Source: Dictyobacter vulcani (lineage in GTDB: Bacteria > Chloroflexota > Ktedonobacteria > Ktedonobacterales > Ktedonobacteraceae). Taken from it: a stretch of 64,000 nucleotides of DNA. Position numbers and translations under genes: made by a program. Under the pieces are notes generated by a model. That model was not told the origin of the DNA and made no database searches. It saw only the letters and a program-made list of their open reading frames with translations. Location of the stretch: the NCBI RefSeq assembly GCF_008974265.1, contig NZ_BKZW01000001.1:3720001-3784000 (forward strand). The letters are read 5' to 3'. Of the stretch, positions 28,154-38,231 are shown one piece after another (the stretch's first letter is position 1; each line of letters opens with the position of its first letter).

Positions 28154-29566
28154 ATGCATAATAATGATATGACCGCGTTACAGCAGGCGCGACAGGCGCT
28201 GGAACAGGGGAATCCGCAGGAGGCTTTTCAGATTTTTCATCCGATTTTGAGCTATTCGGGAAAGACCTGGGAGCGAAGTGACTTCGTGGAGACGTGGAGC
28301 GTTTTTGCTGAGATCTCCGCAATCCTGGCGGGAGAAGAGTTCACCAAATTTGTGCATGCGGTTGTACGTCACCCTGAAGATGTGCAAGCTCTGTATAATG
28401 TAGGGTATCAATTGTTTGAGCAGGGGCTTCCTGACCTGGCGGCAACGGCACTCGCCCGAGCACATGCCCTGGATCCCGATTCAGCAGATGTCCTCAACGA
28501 GCTGGTAAGCGCCCTGGAGACTATGGGCATGAACGCAGAGGCCTGCCGTCTCCTCCAGGCTCGCCCTGAGGTCGTACAGCATAATTATCTGAGCCGTTAT
28601 CTGCTGGCCTTTAACGCGATCATGAGCCGTGATCTGGAAACTCCACGCAACCTCCTTGCATCACTCCAGCAAGGGTCATATGAGCACCGAGAGGAACTGG
28701 CGGGTCGTATTGCGAGCATGTTGGCCCGCGCAGATGCGATCAAAGACGTTTCCTCACTGGACCAGCAGGATCTACGTGGCTGGCATTATGTCTTAACGGG
28801 TGCCTTTTTACTCCATCTCTCGCCGTATGGCTTTGATGAGGGCATGAATGGACGCTATGCTTTTGTGCAGGATACACGAGATCTTTGCCTGGAGGGCATC
28901 CTTCGCCTGGTAGCTGCCTTGAAGGAAATGGATATTTCCGTCCCACGCATCTTTGCTTTGCCTGAGCGTGGCAGCACTATTCTTGCCCAGGCCCTGGCAT
29001 TGAAACTTCACGTTCCGCTGGTGTATTGGAGCGATGAGGGGCACACAGAGCCAGGCCTGATCGCCGCTTATGACCTGAGCCTGTTGGACGGTCCAACCCT
29101 GGTCTCGCTTCGCCAGCATCACCCAGGACAGGTGCTCTGGAGCCATGCAACCTGTTGGACGGAATCGTTCCCCTTCACCGCTGACGTGACAACCTTTCTT
29201 TATCAGGTGAACCATGCCCCCTGGGAGAGTCAGATGAGAGTGAATCCTGAAACTAAACAGGTGGAAAACACCCAACCAGATGAGCATGATGCAGCCATTA
29301 TTGCGGCAGGATTGCTGCAAACGCAGGTGAATAACGAAGCATTAGAGGATGTGCCGAAGTTACAAGCCCTGGTGAAGACTGCTGCTACCACGCACGGAGC
29401 AGTTCTGCCGGCAGCCTTGAGCACACAGGGGCGTCGTCAGCAGCTATGGATAGCTCACCCGTCAAGAGTTCACGTTTCGCATAGATTTCTGCCCTGGGAG
29501 GACGTTTCCCTCCTTGCCATTCGGCAAGGAGGTGCGCAACAGCACATCCTTGCTCTTGTCGTTTGA
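28154..29566 (+). CDS. TPR-like helical-repeat protein
   Basis: About 470 residues. The N-terminal ~170 residues contain tetratricopeptide-like helices (QARQALEQGNPQEAFQIF; VQALYNVGYQLFEQGLPDLA; ALARAHALDPDSADVLNEL). The C-terminal half is not recognised; it has a glycosyltransferase-like feel (PRIFALPERGSTILAQALA; SLLDGPTLVSLR) but no clear motif. No signal peptide. The start could be GTG 28142, ATG 28154 or ATG 28169; none has a strong ribosome-binding site. Probably monocistronic. Confidence 0.75.
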   Translation: MHNNDMTALQQARQALEQGNPQEAFQIFHPILSYSGKTWERSDFVETWSVFAEISAILAGEEFTKFVHAVVRHPEDVQALYNVGYQLFEQGLPDLAATALARAHALDPDSADVLNELVSALETMGMNAEACRLLQARPEVVQHNYLSRYLLAFNAIMSRDLETPRNLLASLQQGSYEHREELAGRIASMLARADAIKDVSSLDQQDLRGWHYVLTGAFLLHLSPYGFDEGMNGRYAFVQDTRDLCLEGILRLVAALKEMDISVPRIFALPERGSTILAQALALKLHVPLVYWSDEGHTEPGLIAAYDLSLLDGPTLVSLRQHHPGQVLWSHATCWTESFPFTADVTTFLYQVNHAPWESQMRVNPETKQVENTQPDEHDAAIIAAGLLQTQVNNEALEDVPKLQALVKTAATTHGAVLPAALSTQGRRQQLWIAHPSRVHVSHRFLPWEDVSLLAIRQGGAQQHILALVV

Positions 29567-29824
29567 TCCAGAAAAGCTGAGGAGGAGGGGAAGCAGGCGA
29601 CAAAGTGATGGGCGAGGCATGACAAAGAGCTCGATCAACAGTCCTTGCTACACATGTACATCATAAGATTGCTCGCAGAGAACAATGATCGCTCTTCTGT
29701 GGAACCGCATTGCCCTGGCGCCGGTGTGTGTGACAACCCGTGGGAGCGCAACGCCAGAGAGGACCTTCCAGATGGTCGTGGCTGCAATGGATGTGCCTCA
29801 AAACCATCCAGGAACCGTTTTTCC

Positions 29825-30292
29825 TCACGGCGTCCCTTTCGTGAGATGTCCAGGAATAGCAATATCGCCGATGAGAAATCCCTCTGGACACGGTGTGAAG
29901 GAATGATGAGTGAGGTGTGATTTTTGGGCTAACCATGGTCCAGCGAGAAGGGCGGCATGGTGCTTGTCGCGGGCATAGACAAACTGATATTCATCGAGCA
30001 GATGCGCCTCTGTATCGTGAGGGTTTGTTTCGCGACTTGCCCGTACAATCCAGAGAAACAGGTAGTCATCCCACGTGACGATATCCACCTGATCAAAGGG
30101 CAAAGGCAGGCCCGTATGCTGCGAGAGCGCGGCGAGAATCTTTTCCGCGCTCTCTCGATAAATCGGCTTATGCAGGAGCGCATGATAGACCGTGATGGTC
30201 CCAACCCCGGCTTGTCGTGCCAGCGTTGGGATATCAATGGGATAGCGCATTCTCAGGTGTTCCAGTGTTGATTTTTTCTTTCTCTCTTCCAT
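29825..30292 (-). CDS. Helix-turn-helix protein
   Basis: 155 residues. Near residues 15-45 a LacI/Xre-like helix-turn-helix is visible: IDIPTLARQAGVGTITVYHA, followed by YRESAEKILAALSQHTGL, the usual third-helix pattern. The C-terminal ~100 residues are unassigned and may bind a ligand or partner. Good ribosome-binding site (GAGGAG). It is transcribed in the same direction as the methyltransferase gene whose stop is 86 bp upstream, so they may share a message. Confidence 0.75.
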   Translation of the reverse strand: MEERKKKSTLEHLRMRYPIDIPTLARQAGVGTITVYHALLHKPIYRESAEKILAALSQHTGLPLPFDQVDIVTWDDYLFLWIVRASRETNPHDTEAHLLDEYQFVYARDKHHAALLAGPWLAQKSHLTHHSFTPCPEGFLIGDIAIPGHLTKGTP

Positions 30293-30378
30293 TGCTCTCC
30301 TCGTAGTGATCGATACATTCTCCTGCCATGATGTCTGCTTCCTGCTTCCTGTAGAAACATGCTCCCTGCCAGCAGGGA

Positions 30379-31272
30379 TTATTTTTGCCCATAGGCAATA
30401 TAAAACTCATGGGTGGTATGGCAGGCTTCCCATTCCTGTGGGAGCGCCTCCAGGGTCGCGTCAAAGCTGGCAGGACCAACCCCACCGACCAGACAATAAA
30501 AGTTTTTGAGGCTCTGGAAGGCAGCATACATATCTTTCGCGTATAAGTTCCCTTCCTTGCCGCCCCAGGCGCCGACAGGGAGCTGAAAGGTTTTGGTGTG
30601 GATATGCCCTAAACCAACGCTGGCCAGCAGATCTCCCAGATATTTCATCAGTGTCAGGTCGATGCCTTTCCTGGCACTGGCTGCTTGTCCCCATTGCAGG
30701 AATGTCTGGGTACAGGCACCAACATGCTGATAGCCATTTCCCGCTTCGGCAAGCTCAATGTAGCCTCCTGGTTTGGTGACACGAACAATTTCTTGTAGCA
30801 CGGCAGGCCACAGGGTCGATGGGATCGCACTGACGAGGAGGCGTTGATGGGCAAAATCGAAATGGTTGTCGGGAAACGGGAGAGGGTGCATGACATTGCC
30901 CTGCACGAAGTGATAGTTCTCAGGAGGCTGCAGCCCCATTGATTGCGGCTGTTCAAGGTCCAGGCCATACACCTGCGCCTGAGGAAAGTGGCGTGCGATG
31001 TCATGAGCCCATTTGCCCGTTCCCGTGCCAACATCCAGGATCCTTTGCACCGTAGGATCAATGGGCGCGTGATAGTGTCCTCCCAATAATTTGTGGAGGG
31101 TATAGTGCTGAAAATTAATGCGTTCCTCCTCACGCTCATCCTTCGGTAACGCATAAGGAACATCAACGCGATGCCTGCGCCCTCGGATAAATGCGACCGG
31201 ACGGGTGAACAGATGATCAGGACAGGTGCTCCCTGCCGATTTTTTCCTGCGCAAGAACGAAAAGAGACCCAT
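30379..31272 (-). CDS. Class I SAM-dependent methyltransferase
   Basis: 297 residues. Motif I is ILDVGTGTGKWAHDIA (residues ~70-85), the acidic end of strand 2 is VYGLDLEQ, and motif IV/post-motif are FDFAHQRLL and EIVRVTKPGGYIELAE. An N-terminal basic extension (FLRRKKS) precedes a short helical region. It should transfer methyl from S-adenosylmethionine to a small molecule or lipid; no substrate can be assigned. AAAGGAG stands nine bases before the start. Confidence 0.88.
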   Translation of the reverse strand: MGLFSFLRRKKSAGSTCPDHLFTRPVAFIRGRRHRVDVPYALPKDEREEERINFQHYTLHKLLGGHYHAPIDPTVQRILDVGTGTGKWAHDIARHFPQAQVYGLDLEQPQSMGLQPPENYHFVQGNVMHPLPFPDNHFDFAHQRLLVSAIPSTLWPAVLQEIVRVTKPGGYIELAEAGNGYQHVGACTQTFLQWGQAASARKGIDLTLMKYLGDLLASVGLGHIHTKTFQLPVGAWGGKEGNLYAKDMYAAFQSLKNFYCLVGGVGPASFDATLEALPQEWEACHTTHEFYIAYGQK

Positions 31273-31378
31273 TTGTGTGCTCCTTTACTCGTGAGCCAGC
31301 CAGGCTCCTGAAAATAGTGTGAATAAGATCGAGTGTTGTGCGATGGTACGAGTGACCACTGTTATCCGATGGCATGAC

Positions 31379-31654
31379 TCACAAGAGCTTGGGTGGTTCC
31401 TCTCCCTGGTGATCAGGGCTATTCGTGGTATTACTTTGAGAAGCATCTATGGTTTGCGTAATTAGCACCATGGCCTGCTCGCCGACATGGGTGCGCAATT
31501 CCTGATGAAGCAGTTCCATCCGCTCCATTTTGCTGGTAATAAACTGATGCTGTGAGACGCCCGACGCCGTCCCCGACAAGCCACGCCTGGCGGCCGTGTA
31601 TTCCGCATCAATAAGCTCAAGTAAGCGAACAACGTCGCTGGGATGCTGCGGCAT
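31379..31654 (-). CDS. Small hypothetical protein
   Basis: 91 residues with an excellent ribosome-binding site (AGGAGG). A helical N-terminal half (DVVRLLELIDAEYTAARRGL; FITSKMERMELLHQELRTHV) and a polar, disordered tail. No family recognised. It is separated by ~100 bp from the downstream methyltransferase gene on the same strand. Confidence 0.6.
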   Translation of the reverse strand: MPQHPSDVVRLLELIDAEYTAARRGLSGTASGVSQHQFITSKMERMELLHQELRTHVGEQAMVLITQTIDASQSNTTNSPDHQGEEPPKLL

Positions 31655-31807
31655 GCTATTTCCTCCTGATATGTACTATAACTCTATATAGAAAATGACA
31701 AAATGATGTCCTATCTACATATTGTCCATGTGAAAATATGTAGGTGCGTTTTTTAATAGTGGAGGGTGTACAATACTTTGTGTAAGTGATCCTACAATAA
31801 GGAGTGA

Positions 31808-33054
31808 ATGATGAAGAAGAAGATGGAAGACGGAGGCAAGCATATGAGCATTCGACCTGAATTGATTGACGAATTACTCAAAGAATGTACCGATCCTACC
31901 CAATTGTTGGCCGAAGGCGGTTTCCTCAAGCAGCTGACAGGCGCCCTCGTGGAACGGTGTTTGCAAGCGGAGATGGACGTGCACCTGGGCTATCCCAAAC
32001 ATGGGAAACGTGATGAAACGACTGGCAATGTCCGCAATGGCAGCAGCCGCAAGACGCTCAAGGGCTCACAGGGAGAGATTGATATCGTCGTCCCCCGCGA
32101 TCGGCATGCCAGCTTCGAACCACTCTTGATCCCCAAGCACGAAACACGACTGGAAGGCTTTGACGAGAAGATCCTGGCCTTGTATGCTCGTGGCATGACC
32201 ACACGCGACATTCAAGCGCAGATCCAGGAACTCTATGGGGTTGAGGTCTCACCCACGTTCATTTCCAATGTGACGGAAGCCGTCCTGGACGAGGTTCGTC
32301 AATGGCAGCATCGACCCTTAGAGACCCTCTATCCCATTATCTATGTGGATTGCCTGGTCGTCAAAGTGCGCGAAAATCAGCGGATCATCAATCGAGCCCT
32401 CTACCTGGCTTTGGGCGTGGATATGCACGGACAAAAAGAGTTACTGGGAATGTGGCTGGGTCACAATGAAGGAGCCAAATTCTGGTTGTCAGTCTTCACC
32501 GAACTGCAGAACCGGGGACTTAAAGACATTTTCATCGCCTGTGTCGATGGTTTGACCGGCTTACCCGAAGCGATTGAAACACTCTATCCTCACGCACGAG
32601 TCCAGCTCTGCATGGTTCATATGGTGCGTAATTCACTCAAATATGTGTCCTACAAACATCGCAAGGAGGTCGCGGCAGACTTGAAATTGATCTACTCAGC
32701 TGCCACGGAAAGTGAAGCGCAGGTCTACCTGGATCTCTTTGCCGAGAAATGGGATCGGCAGTACGCAAGCATCAGCAAAATGTGGAGAACCAACTGGAGT
32801 CATGTCGTCCCGCTGTTTGCCTTTCCGAGGACATTCGCAAGGTGATCTACACCACCAATGCGATCGAGTCAGTGAACATGTCGTTACGCAAAGTCACGCG
32901 CAATCACCGCATTTTTCCCTCAGATGAGGCCGTCTACAAAGTGGTCTATCTAGCTATGCACAACATTGCCAAGAAGTGGACCATGCCGATCCGTAATTGG
33001 ATACCTGCATTAAATTGTTTTGCGATTGAATTTGGGGAGAGATTTCCTCACTAA
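31808..33054 (+). pseudogene. IS256 (mutator) family transposase, single frameshift
   Basis: About 415 residues if corrected. The N-terminal part (MSIRPELIDELLKE; GALVERCLQAEMDVHLGYP; ETTGNVRNGSSRKTLK) and DDE core (YPIIYVDCLVVKVRE; IACVDGLTGLPEAI; QLCMVHMVRNS) are intact in one frame. The frame is lost at CC (32825-32826). One more C joins FAFP to EDIRKVIYTTNAIESVNMSL, which holds the final conserved region with the catalytic Glu. Ribosome-binding site AAGGAG. As read the protein is truncated before the last catalytic residue. Confidence 0.85.
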
Positions 33055-33078
33055 ATGAAATGACATACACAAAGTACT

Positions 33079-34796
33079 GACTCTTCCTCACTTTCCGTGC
33101 TACTCTCTACTATGTTGCTTTCAAAACACGTTGGCGCAGTAATGAGAAGCCCCCTCGGCCATACATGGAACGCTTAATATACTTCAGTTTATTGATTTTT
33201 CCTTCGACTGGTCCATTACTATACGGGAGGGTCAGCGCCGCCTGAAGAGCAGAGGTTTCCTTTTGCAACCCTTGAGCGAAATTTTCCAACTCACTGATCC
33301 CACTGGTAAGACAGGTCAAAAGCCATGTATCCAATTGTTGGGCGCTTCGTTCCTTCATCATCGTGACAAACTGCTGGACTAATTCATAGGCAAGAGTGAT
33401 CGACGGGTCATGGCGAATGAAGGTGAGCGTCTGTCGCTCTTCTTCATCTAAGCGTTCCAAATCACGAATGAGCAGCCAGGCGAGATGGCGAGGAGCTGGC
33501 AGATTCGGTGATGGCTTCGCCTGGGTTGAGGACTGGCTGGTAGCAGCAGAGGCTGCCTCTTCTTGAAGCTGAACCCAACGATAGATCATCATCCGACTCC
33601 CGGAAAATTCACGTGTTTGTGCTTCCTGCCATAATTGACTGACGGTGTGACACCCTTGTTGCCAGCGTTGTTGCAGATAGGTCCGGTAGGGGTCGAGGGC
33701 GCTTGTGGTGCGGGTGGCTCTTGCTCGTTCGGGAAATGTGGGAGCTTGCACAAATTTTCGGACCGTTTGTCGGCTGATCTTGAATTGCTTAGCGGTGCCC
33801 AGAATACTTCCACCCTGTTTGTAGTGTTCAACAACTTGCTCATAGAGAGCGTGACGTCGCAATCGTGATCCGTCGGCGAGCATTTTCTCAGTGCTCGTTC
33901 GTTTTTGGCGTAAAACAGGCTTTTCTGGGTTGTCTGCCAACGCCTTAAGTTGGGAGTGAATACGGTTAAGAAAGCGCTCGACAGCTTCACGAAGATTTTT
34001 GAGAACATGCCACCGATCGATGATTTGTTGCGCCTGAGGAGCGCCTTCCGTCGCCCCACGTAGGTACTCAGTAGAACGATCACGGCTAATGATTTCGACA
34101 CCGGGATGGTGTCTCAACCATTCAGCAAGCGTTTCTGCCCGCCGATCCTCTAGGAGATCGACTGGCTGGTGACTCTCTAAATCTAAGAGAAGCGTGCCAT
34201 AGGTTCGTCCTCGCCGAAAGGCAAAATCATCTACCCCCAGGACTCTTGGGGTAGGTCGAGATGGAGTTGCAGCTTTTTTCGCTCGTCGCAGAAGCGTGTC
34301 TGCGCTGACTGGCATGGCTAATTGATCGGTCAGGCGTGACCCCGCTTGCCCACTGAGAACCACTGCGATCGCGTCCAGAATCGTTCCTAATCGGGCCGTT
34401 TGCCGAGCCGAGACGGGAAGGGCTGACAACCGTTCCGCAAAGGTTTGTCGTTGACACTGCTGATTCTGGCAACGAAAACGACGTACCTGTAAGGCGAGCT
34501 GAGCGATGCAACCACTGATCGGTAAGTCTTGTGGTGAACGTGTGTAATAACTATGGACCCGATATGAGATCTGCTGACAAGATGGGCAAACTGCAGTTGG
34601 GCTGGTCGCAAAAGCAGTGATCTTCAGGATCGTTTCATCACTGGAAATCTGCTGGATCTCAAAACCGGATAACAAGAATGGAAGCGTATGCAAGAAGAAG
34701 CACCTCACACATGATTTGTTGGAATCGAAAATATTTCTCTTCTTCTTTTTCTACGAAGATGGGTTGCAAAATCAGCACGGAAAGTGCGGAAGAGCC
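33079..34796 (-). mobile_element. ISL3 family insertion sequence, complete with 8-bp target duplication
   Basis: 1718 bp bounded by inverted repeats GACTCTTCCTCACTTTCCGT (left) and GGCTCTTCCGCACTTTCCGT (right, inverted). The direct repeat AAAGTACT flanks both sides (33071-33078 and 34797-34804), the 8 bp expected for ISL3. It landed inside the right inverted repeat of an IS256-type element, so it is the younger insertion. Confidence 0.93.
33110..34708 (-). CDS. ISL3 family transposase
   Basis: 532 residues, intact. An N-terminal zinc ribbon (CPSCQQISYRVHSYYTR; FRCQNQQCQRQTF) is followed by the DDE domain with Asp in VLGVDDFAFRRG and in IISRDRSTEY, and Glu in NGPVEGKINKLK near the C-terminus. 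A helix-turn-helix region (ILGTAKQFKISRQTVRKFV) sits between. GTG start assumed. It occupies most of a complete element with perfect target duplications, so transposition competence is likely. Confidence 0.93.
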   Translation of the reverse strand: MRCFFLHTLPFLLSGFEIQQISSDETILKITAFATSPTAVCPSCQQISYRVHSYYTRSPQDLPISGCIAQLALQVRRFRCQNQQCQRQTFAERLSALPVSARQTARLGTILDAIAVVLSGQAGSRLTDQLAMPVSADTLLRRAKKAATPSRPTPRVLGVDDFAFRRGRTYGTLLLDLESHQPVDLLEDRRAETLAEWLRHHPGVEIISRDRSTEYLRGATEGAPQAQQIIDRWHVLKNLREAVERFLNRIHSQLKALADNPEKPVLRQKRTSTEKMLADGSRLRRHALYEQVVEHYKQGGSILGTAKQFKISRQTVRKFVQAPTFPERARATRTTSALDPYRTYLQQRWQQGCHTVSQLWQEAQTREFSGSRMMIYRWVQLQEEAASAATSQSSTQAKPSPNLPAPRHLAWLLIRDLERLDEEERQTLTFIRHDPSITLAYELVQQFVTMMKERSAQQLDTWLLTCLTSGISELENFAQGLQKETSALQAALTLPYSNGPVEGKINKLKYIKRSMYGRGGFSLLRQRVLKAT

Positions 34797-34814
34797 AAAG
34801 TACTTGACAGACTC

Positions 34815-35175
34815 TTGTCTGATCTGCTATCGGCCATATCACAAGAATCGTGGCATCTGGATAGACAAAATGATGTGTCCCCTTTTTCCCAGGCAAGAGT
34901 CGGGCCGAGGATTTGAGCAAGATAGGAGAAGTTTTTTGCTTTGTCAGACGGTAGAATGTGTTGCATGCAATTAAGCAGCGGAAGACCTTTGTGCGCAATA
35001 CGTCCAGGAGAGCATACGACTCACGTTGGGAGAAACGCACTCGTTACGTTCTGAGGTCGTTCTGCTTCAGTCTCAAAGAGAGGGACTGCCGGAGCCTTTC
35101 GGCTCCTATTCAATCGTCAAGGAGAGGGACTGCCGGAGCCTTTCGGCTCCTATTCAATCGTCAAGGAGAGGCATC
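34815..35175. other. Intergenic leader region before peptidase E
   Basis: 361 bp without a gene. Its right part is occupied by the tandem duplication described separately; the left part is IS-flanking sequence with no recognisable feature. Confidence 0.5.
35078..35170 (+). repeat. 44-bp tandem duplication carrying a hairpin, in the leader of peptidase E
   Basis: Two identical 44-bp units (35078-35121 and 35122-35165) and the first five bases of a third. Each holds a perfect stem-loop GGAGCC-TTTC-GGCTCC and ends in TCAAG; the last unit supplies the AAGGAG ribosome-binding site of the peptidase gene at 35176. Confidence 0.9.
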
Positions 35176-35867
35176 ATGAAATTTCTGCTCACCTCTGGTG
35201 GCATCAGCAACGACAGCATTTGTAATGCCCTGGTTGATCTGCTGGGCAAACCGATCGCCGAGTCCAGCGCCCTGTATATTCCCACCGCGCTGCACGCCAA
35301 CATCAATGGTCCGACCATGCTCGCCCGGCTGATCCGCGGAGAGACCAACAGCGCTCCATTCCCTGATGGATACATCTCCATGTGCAACATGGGGTGGCAG
35401 ACGCTGGGCGTGCTGGAGCTCACCGCGTTGCCCAGTATCGATAAAGAGCGTTGGCTCACGCTGGTCCAGGAGACGGACGCCCTGCTGGTGGAAGGCGGCG
35501 ATCCCCTGTATCTCTGCTACTGGATGCAGCAATCAGGACTGGCCGATCTCTTGCCGGAGCTTGGGCGCGAGATGGTCTATGTGGGACTGAGCGCCGGGAG
35601 CATGGTGATGGCCCCCAGCATCGGGAGGACTTCGTCCGCTGGAAGCCGCCCACCGGTGGCGATAAAACGCTGGGACTGGTTGATTTTGCGATGTTTCCGC
35701 ACCTGGATCACCCCTCTATGCCGGACAATTCCATGGCCAACGCAGAAAGATGGGCCGCCGGCATGCCGGTACCGTCATACTTGATTGACGATCAGACCGC
35801 CATCAAAGTGATCGACGGAGCAGTCGAAGTGGTCTCCGAAGGCCATTGGAAACGGTTTACGCCCTAA
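35176..35867 (+). pseudogene. Peptidase E-like (S51 family) protein, single frameshift
   Basis: About 230 residues if corrected, normal for the family. Begins MKFLLTSGGISN at an ATG with AAGGAG. The S51 landmarks are LLVEGGDPLYL and the nucleophile elbow YVGLSAGSMV. The frame breaks at GGG (35623-35625). A fourth G gives MAPSIGEDFVRWKPP and continues through DKTLGLVDFAMFPHLDH to a stop at 35867. Members hydrolyse Asp-Xaa dipeptides in the cytosol (PepE) or are of unknown specificity. The duplicated leader just upstream may affect translation. Confidence 0.8.
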
Positions 35868-36013
35868 GTTTCGGATTTTTCAATGCTGCCTCTACCGCTG
35901 CCCGTCAAGCTAGATTTGTCACGAACAAATGGTAGGTTTTTTCAAAGAAAGAAAACACTGATGAACACACGTGATCAGCACCAAATGTTGCCAGATGTGG
36001 GAGGAACGGAGGA

Positions 36014-36628
<615 letters not shown>

Positions 36629-36930
36629 GGTCGCGAGGAGCATTCCCAAACTCACACTTGCTTCGACCGCGTATCACGCGCGACCGGGGGGGAATCGGCA
36701 GATTGGTGAACAGCAATTCGAGGTTGTGAGCCTGTGCCGATTTCCCACGTCGCTTTTTCGAGCTGTGAGATGTTGGCCAAGCGTCGGATACTCTTTTTGC
36801 TTTTATATAATCTTATTATATGACTTTTTGCTTATCGCAGGAGAATGATACAACTTTTGCTACCTCAGTACAGTTGGTATTGCCAATGGCACGTGCATGG
36901 TGGTGAAGCGTACAAGCCATACAAAAGATG
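36629..36930. other. Intergenic region, nothing recognised
   Basis: 302 bp between convergent genes. A short T/A-rich stretch near 36790-36830 is present, but I see no clear terminator or gene. Confidence 0.4.
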
Positions 36931-37377
36931 CTACGCTGATAAGAAATACTTGATCAACAGCCAGGAGTTCTTATTGTCCAGTCGTTGATAGGACACTGTA
37001 TCGAGTAGTTGCCGGGCAATAAAGAGTCCATAGCCATGAATGTGAATCTCATTGAGGTCGGGATCTACCGCCAGCCTTTCATTAAAAGGGATACCAGTGT
37101 CTATGAGATTGATTTTCAGAAAGCGTTCATCAGGATCAATCAGCAGGGAAATTGAGATACGCCCGGCCTCTGGCTTGTTCCCATAGGCATGCAATGCGCA
37201 ATTCGTATAGATTTCATGGACGGCCAGTTGGATATTGTAGGCAGTTGTCTCCGGGTCAGGGAGACGTTTCACATGTGTCAGGAGTGCTGTGATACAACTG
37301 CCCAGGACATTAAGATATTTTAATGAGGCTGGAAAATCCAGCCAGATGGTATTGTTGAGCTCTGATTGGCTGCTCAT
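36931..37377 (-). CDS. RsbW-like anti-sigma factor kinase (HATPase_c_2)
   Basis: 148 residues with the GHKL ATPase boxes: N-box QLAVHEIYTNCALHAYG, G1 box LIDTGIPFN and G2 box HIHGYGLFIARQLL. Such kinases bind a sigma factor and phosphorylate an STAS antagonist to stay engaged. It is the last of three leftward genes after the STAS protein, and a SpoIIE phosphatase is divergent from them: a full partner-switching set. AAAGGGA precedes the start. No sigma factor gene is in the window, so its target is elsewhere. Confidence 0.88.
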   Translation of the reverse strand: MSSQSELNNTIWLDFPASLKYLNVLGSCITALLTHVKRLPDPETTAYNIQLAVHEIYTNCALHAYGNKPEAGRISISLLIDPDERFLKINLIDTGIPFNERLAVDPDLNEIHIHGYGLFIARQLLDTVSYQRLDNKNSWLLIKYFLSA

Positions 37378-37390
37378 TGTTGTATCCCTT

Positions 37391-37582
37391 TCACAATGAA
37401 GAGCGTCTGTTCATCAAGTTGACTGGCACCTGCGGTAAACTGGTTATAAACAGAGCGGCGCCCAGGCCTTTACCGCTCCAGAGCACACCAAGCGCGAGCC
37501 ATGTCTCTGCAAGCGTTTCGATAACGGCGCTATGTGTCTTTAGCATATGCTGGAGAGGGTCATAAATGTCTTTGTAAGACAT
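37391..37582 (-). CDS. Small protein between STAS and anti-sigma kinase genes
   Basis: 62 residues from ATG 37582 to a stop 13 bp before the kinase start, and close behind the STAS gene with an 8-bp overlap/near-overlap. One amphipathic helix (DIYDPLQHMLKTHSAVIETL) is followed by AETWLALGVLWSGKGLGAAL. This resembles the N-terminus of larger signalling proteins and may be a remnant. The position in an operon supports translation; the function is unknown. Confidence 0.45.
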   Translation of the reverse strand: MSYKDIYDPLQHMLKTHSAVIETLAETWLALGVLWSGKGLGAALFITSLPQVPVNLMNRRSSL

Positions 37583-37589
37583 AGTAGCC

Positions 37590-37949
37590 TTAATTTTTTT
37601 CTGATAATGATTGTTGAGCACGTTCAAGCGCCTCTTCTTGAGTGGCGTAGATCGCAAAAATGCTATCGAGGCGCGTCAATTCAAAGATTATACGCACTGT
37701 TTGCTGTAAGTGGCAGAGTAATAGCTCACCCTGTTGTTGTCGATAGTGTTTCATGCCAATGACTAGAGTCGCAAGCGCAGTCGAATCGACAAAGTTGACC
37801 TGAGCAAGATTGACGATAAGATTGCGTGGTCGACCATCCCCCATTGTCTTTTGTAAGAATTTTTCGACAGCAGGTGCTGCATAAGCATCAAAGCGACCAC
37901 CGAGTTTGAGTACCGTGACATCATTTATCAGCTCATTTGTAATATCCAC
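37590..37949 (-). CDS. STAS-domain anti-sigma factor antagonist (RsbV/SpoIIAA-like)
   Basis: 119 residues, one STAS domain. The phosphorylatable serine is in NFVDSTALATLV (S56), at the canonical position. Unphosphorylated antagonist binds the anti-sigma kinase and frees its sigma factor. First gene of a leftward set ending with the kinase at 36931; the phosphatase gene at 38232 runs the other way and would reset it. Confidence 0.92.
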   Translation of the reverse strand: MDITNELINDVTVLKLGGRFDAYAAPAVEKFLQKTMGDGRPRNLIVNLAQVNFVDSTALATLVIGMKHYRQQQGELLLCHLQQTVRIIFELTRLDSIFAIYATQEEALERAQQSLSEKN

Positions 37950-38231
37950 TGTGAGCTCCTTTTTTCTCTTTGTGTTTTACTTTCAGTCAGGCCTTGGAAA
38001 TGGAACAGATACTAATCGACGATGTCATCAATTGGTAGATCACTCGCGGCGGCATAATTTTGCTGCCCAATAGCTTCTCGGATGAATTTAATAAATAATT
38101 CATCCATCATTTTTGAGTATATCATTTATTTATGTTAATTTGCAAAATTAAAGATGTCAAATGTTATATTGTAGAGTAAAAAGTAAATAATCTGTTGCAA
38201 CTCGAGTGTAGTATGTTTGCAGGAGGCAATT

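Larger units (their letters stand above)
31762..34814 (+). mobile_element. IS256-type element interrupted by an ISL3 element
   Basis: The left end at ~31762 reads GAGGGTGTACAATACTTTGT. The matching right end (TACTTTGTGTATGTCA on the opposite strand) continues as CTTGACAGACTC after the ISL3 insertion is removed, ending near 34814. The inverted repeats match imperfectly over ~24 bp. Without the insertion the element is about 1.33 kb, normal for IS256. No target duplication was found. Confidence 0.7.

Noticed and set aside
31754..34822. Target-site duplication of the IS256-type element
   Set aside because: The 8 bases on each side of the deduced ends do not match, so either the ends are off by a few bases or the duplication has decayed.
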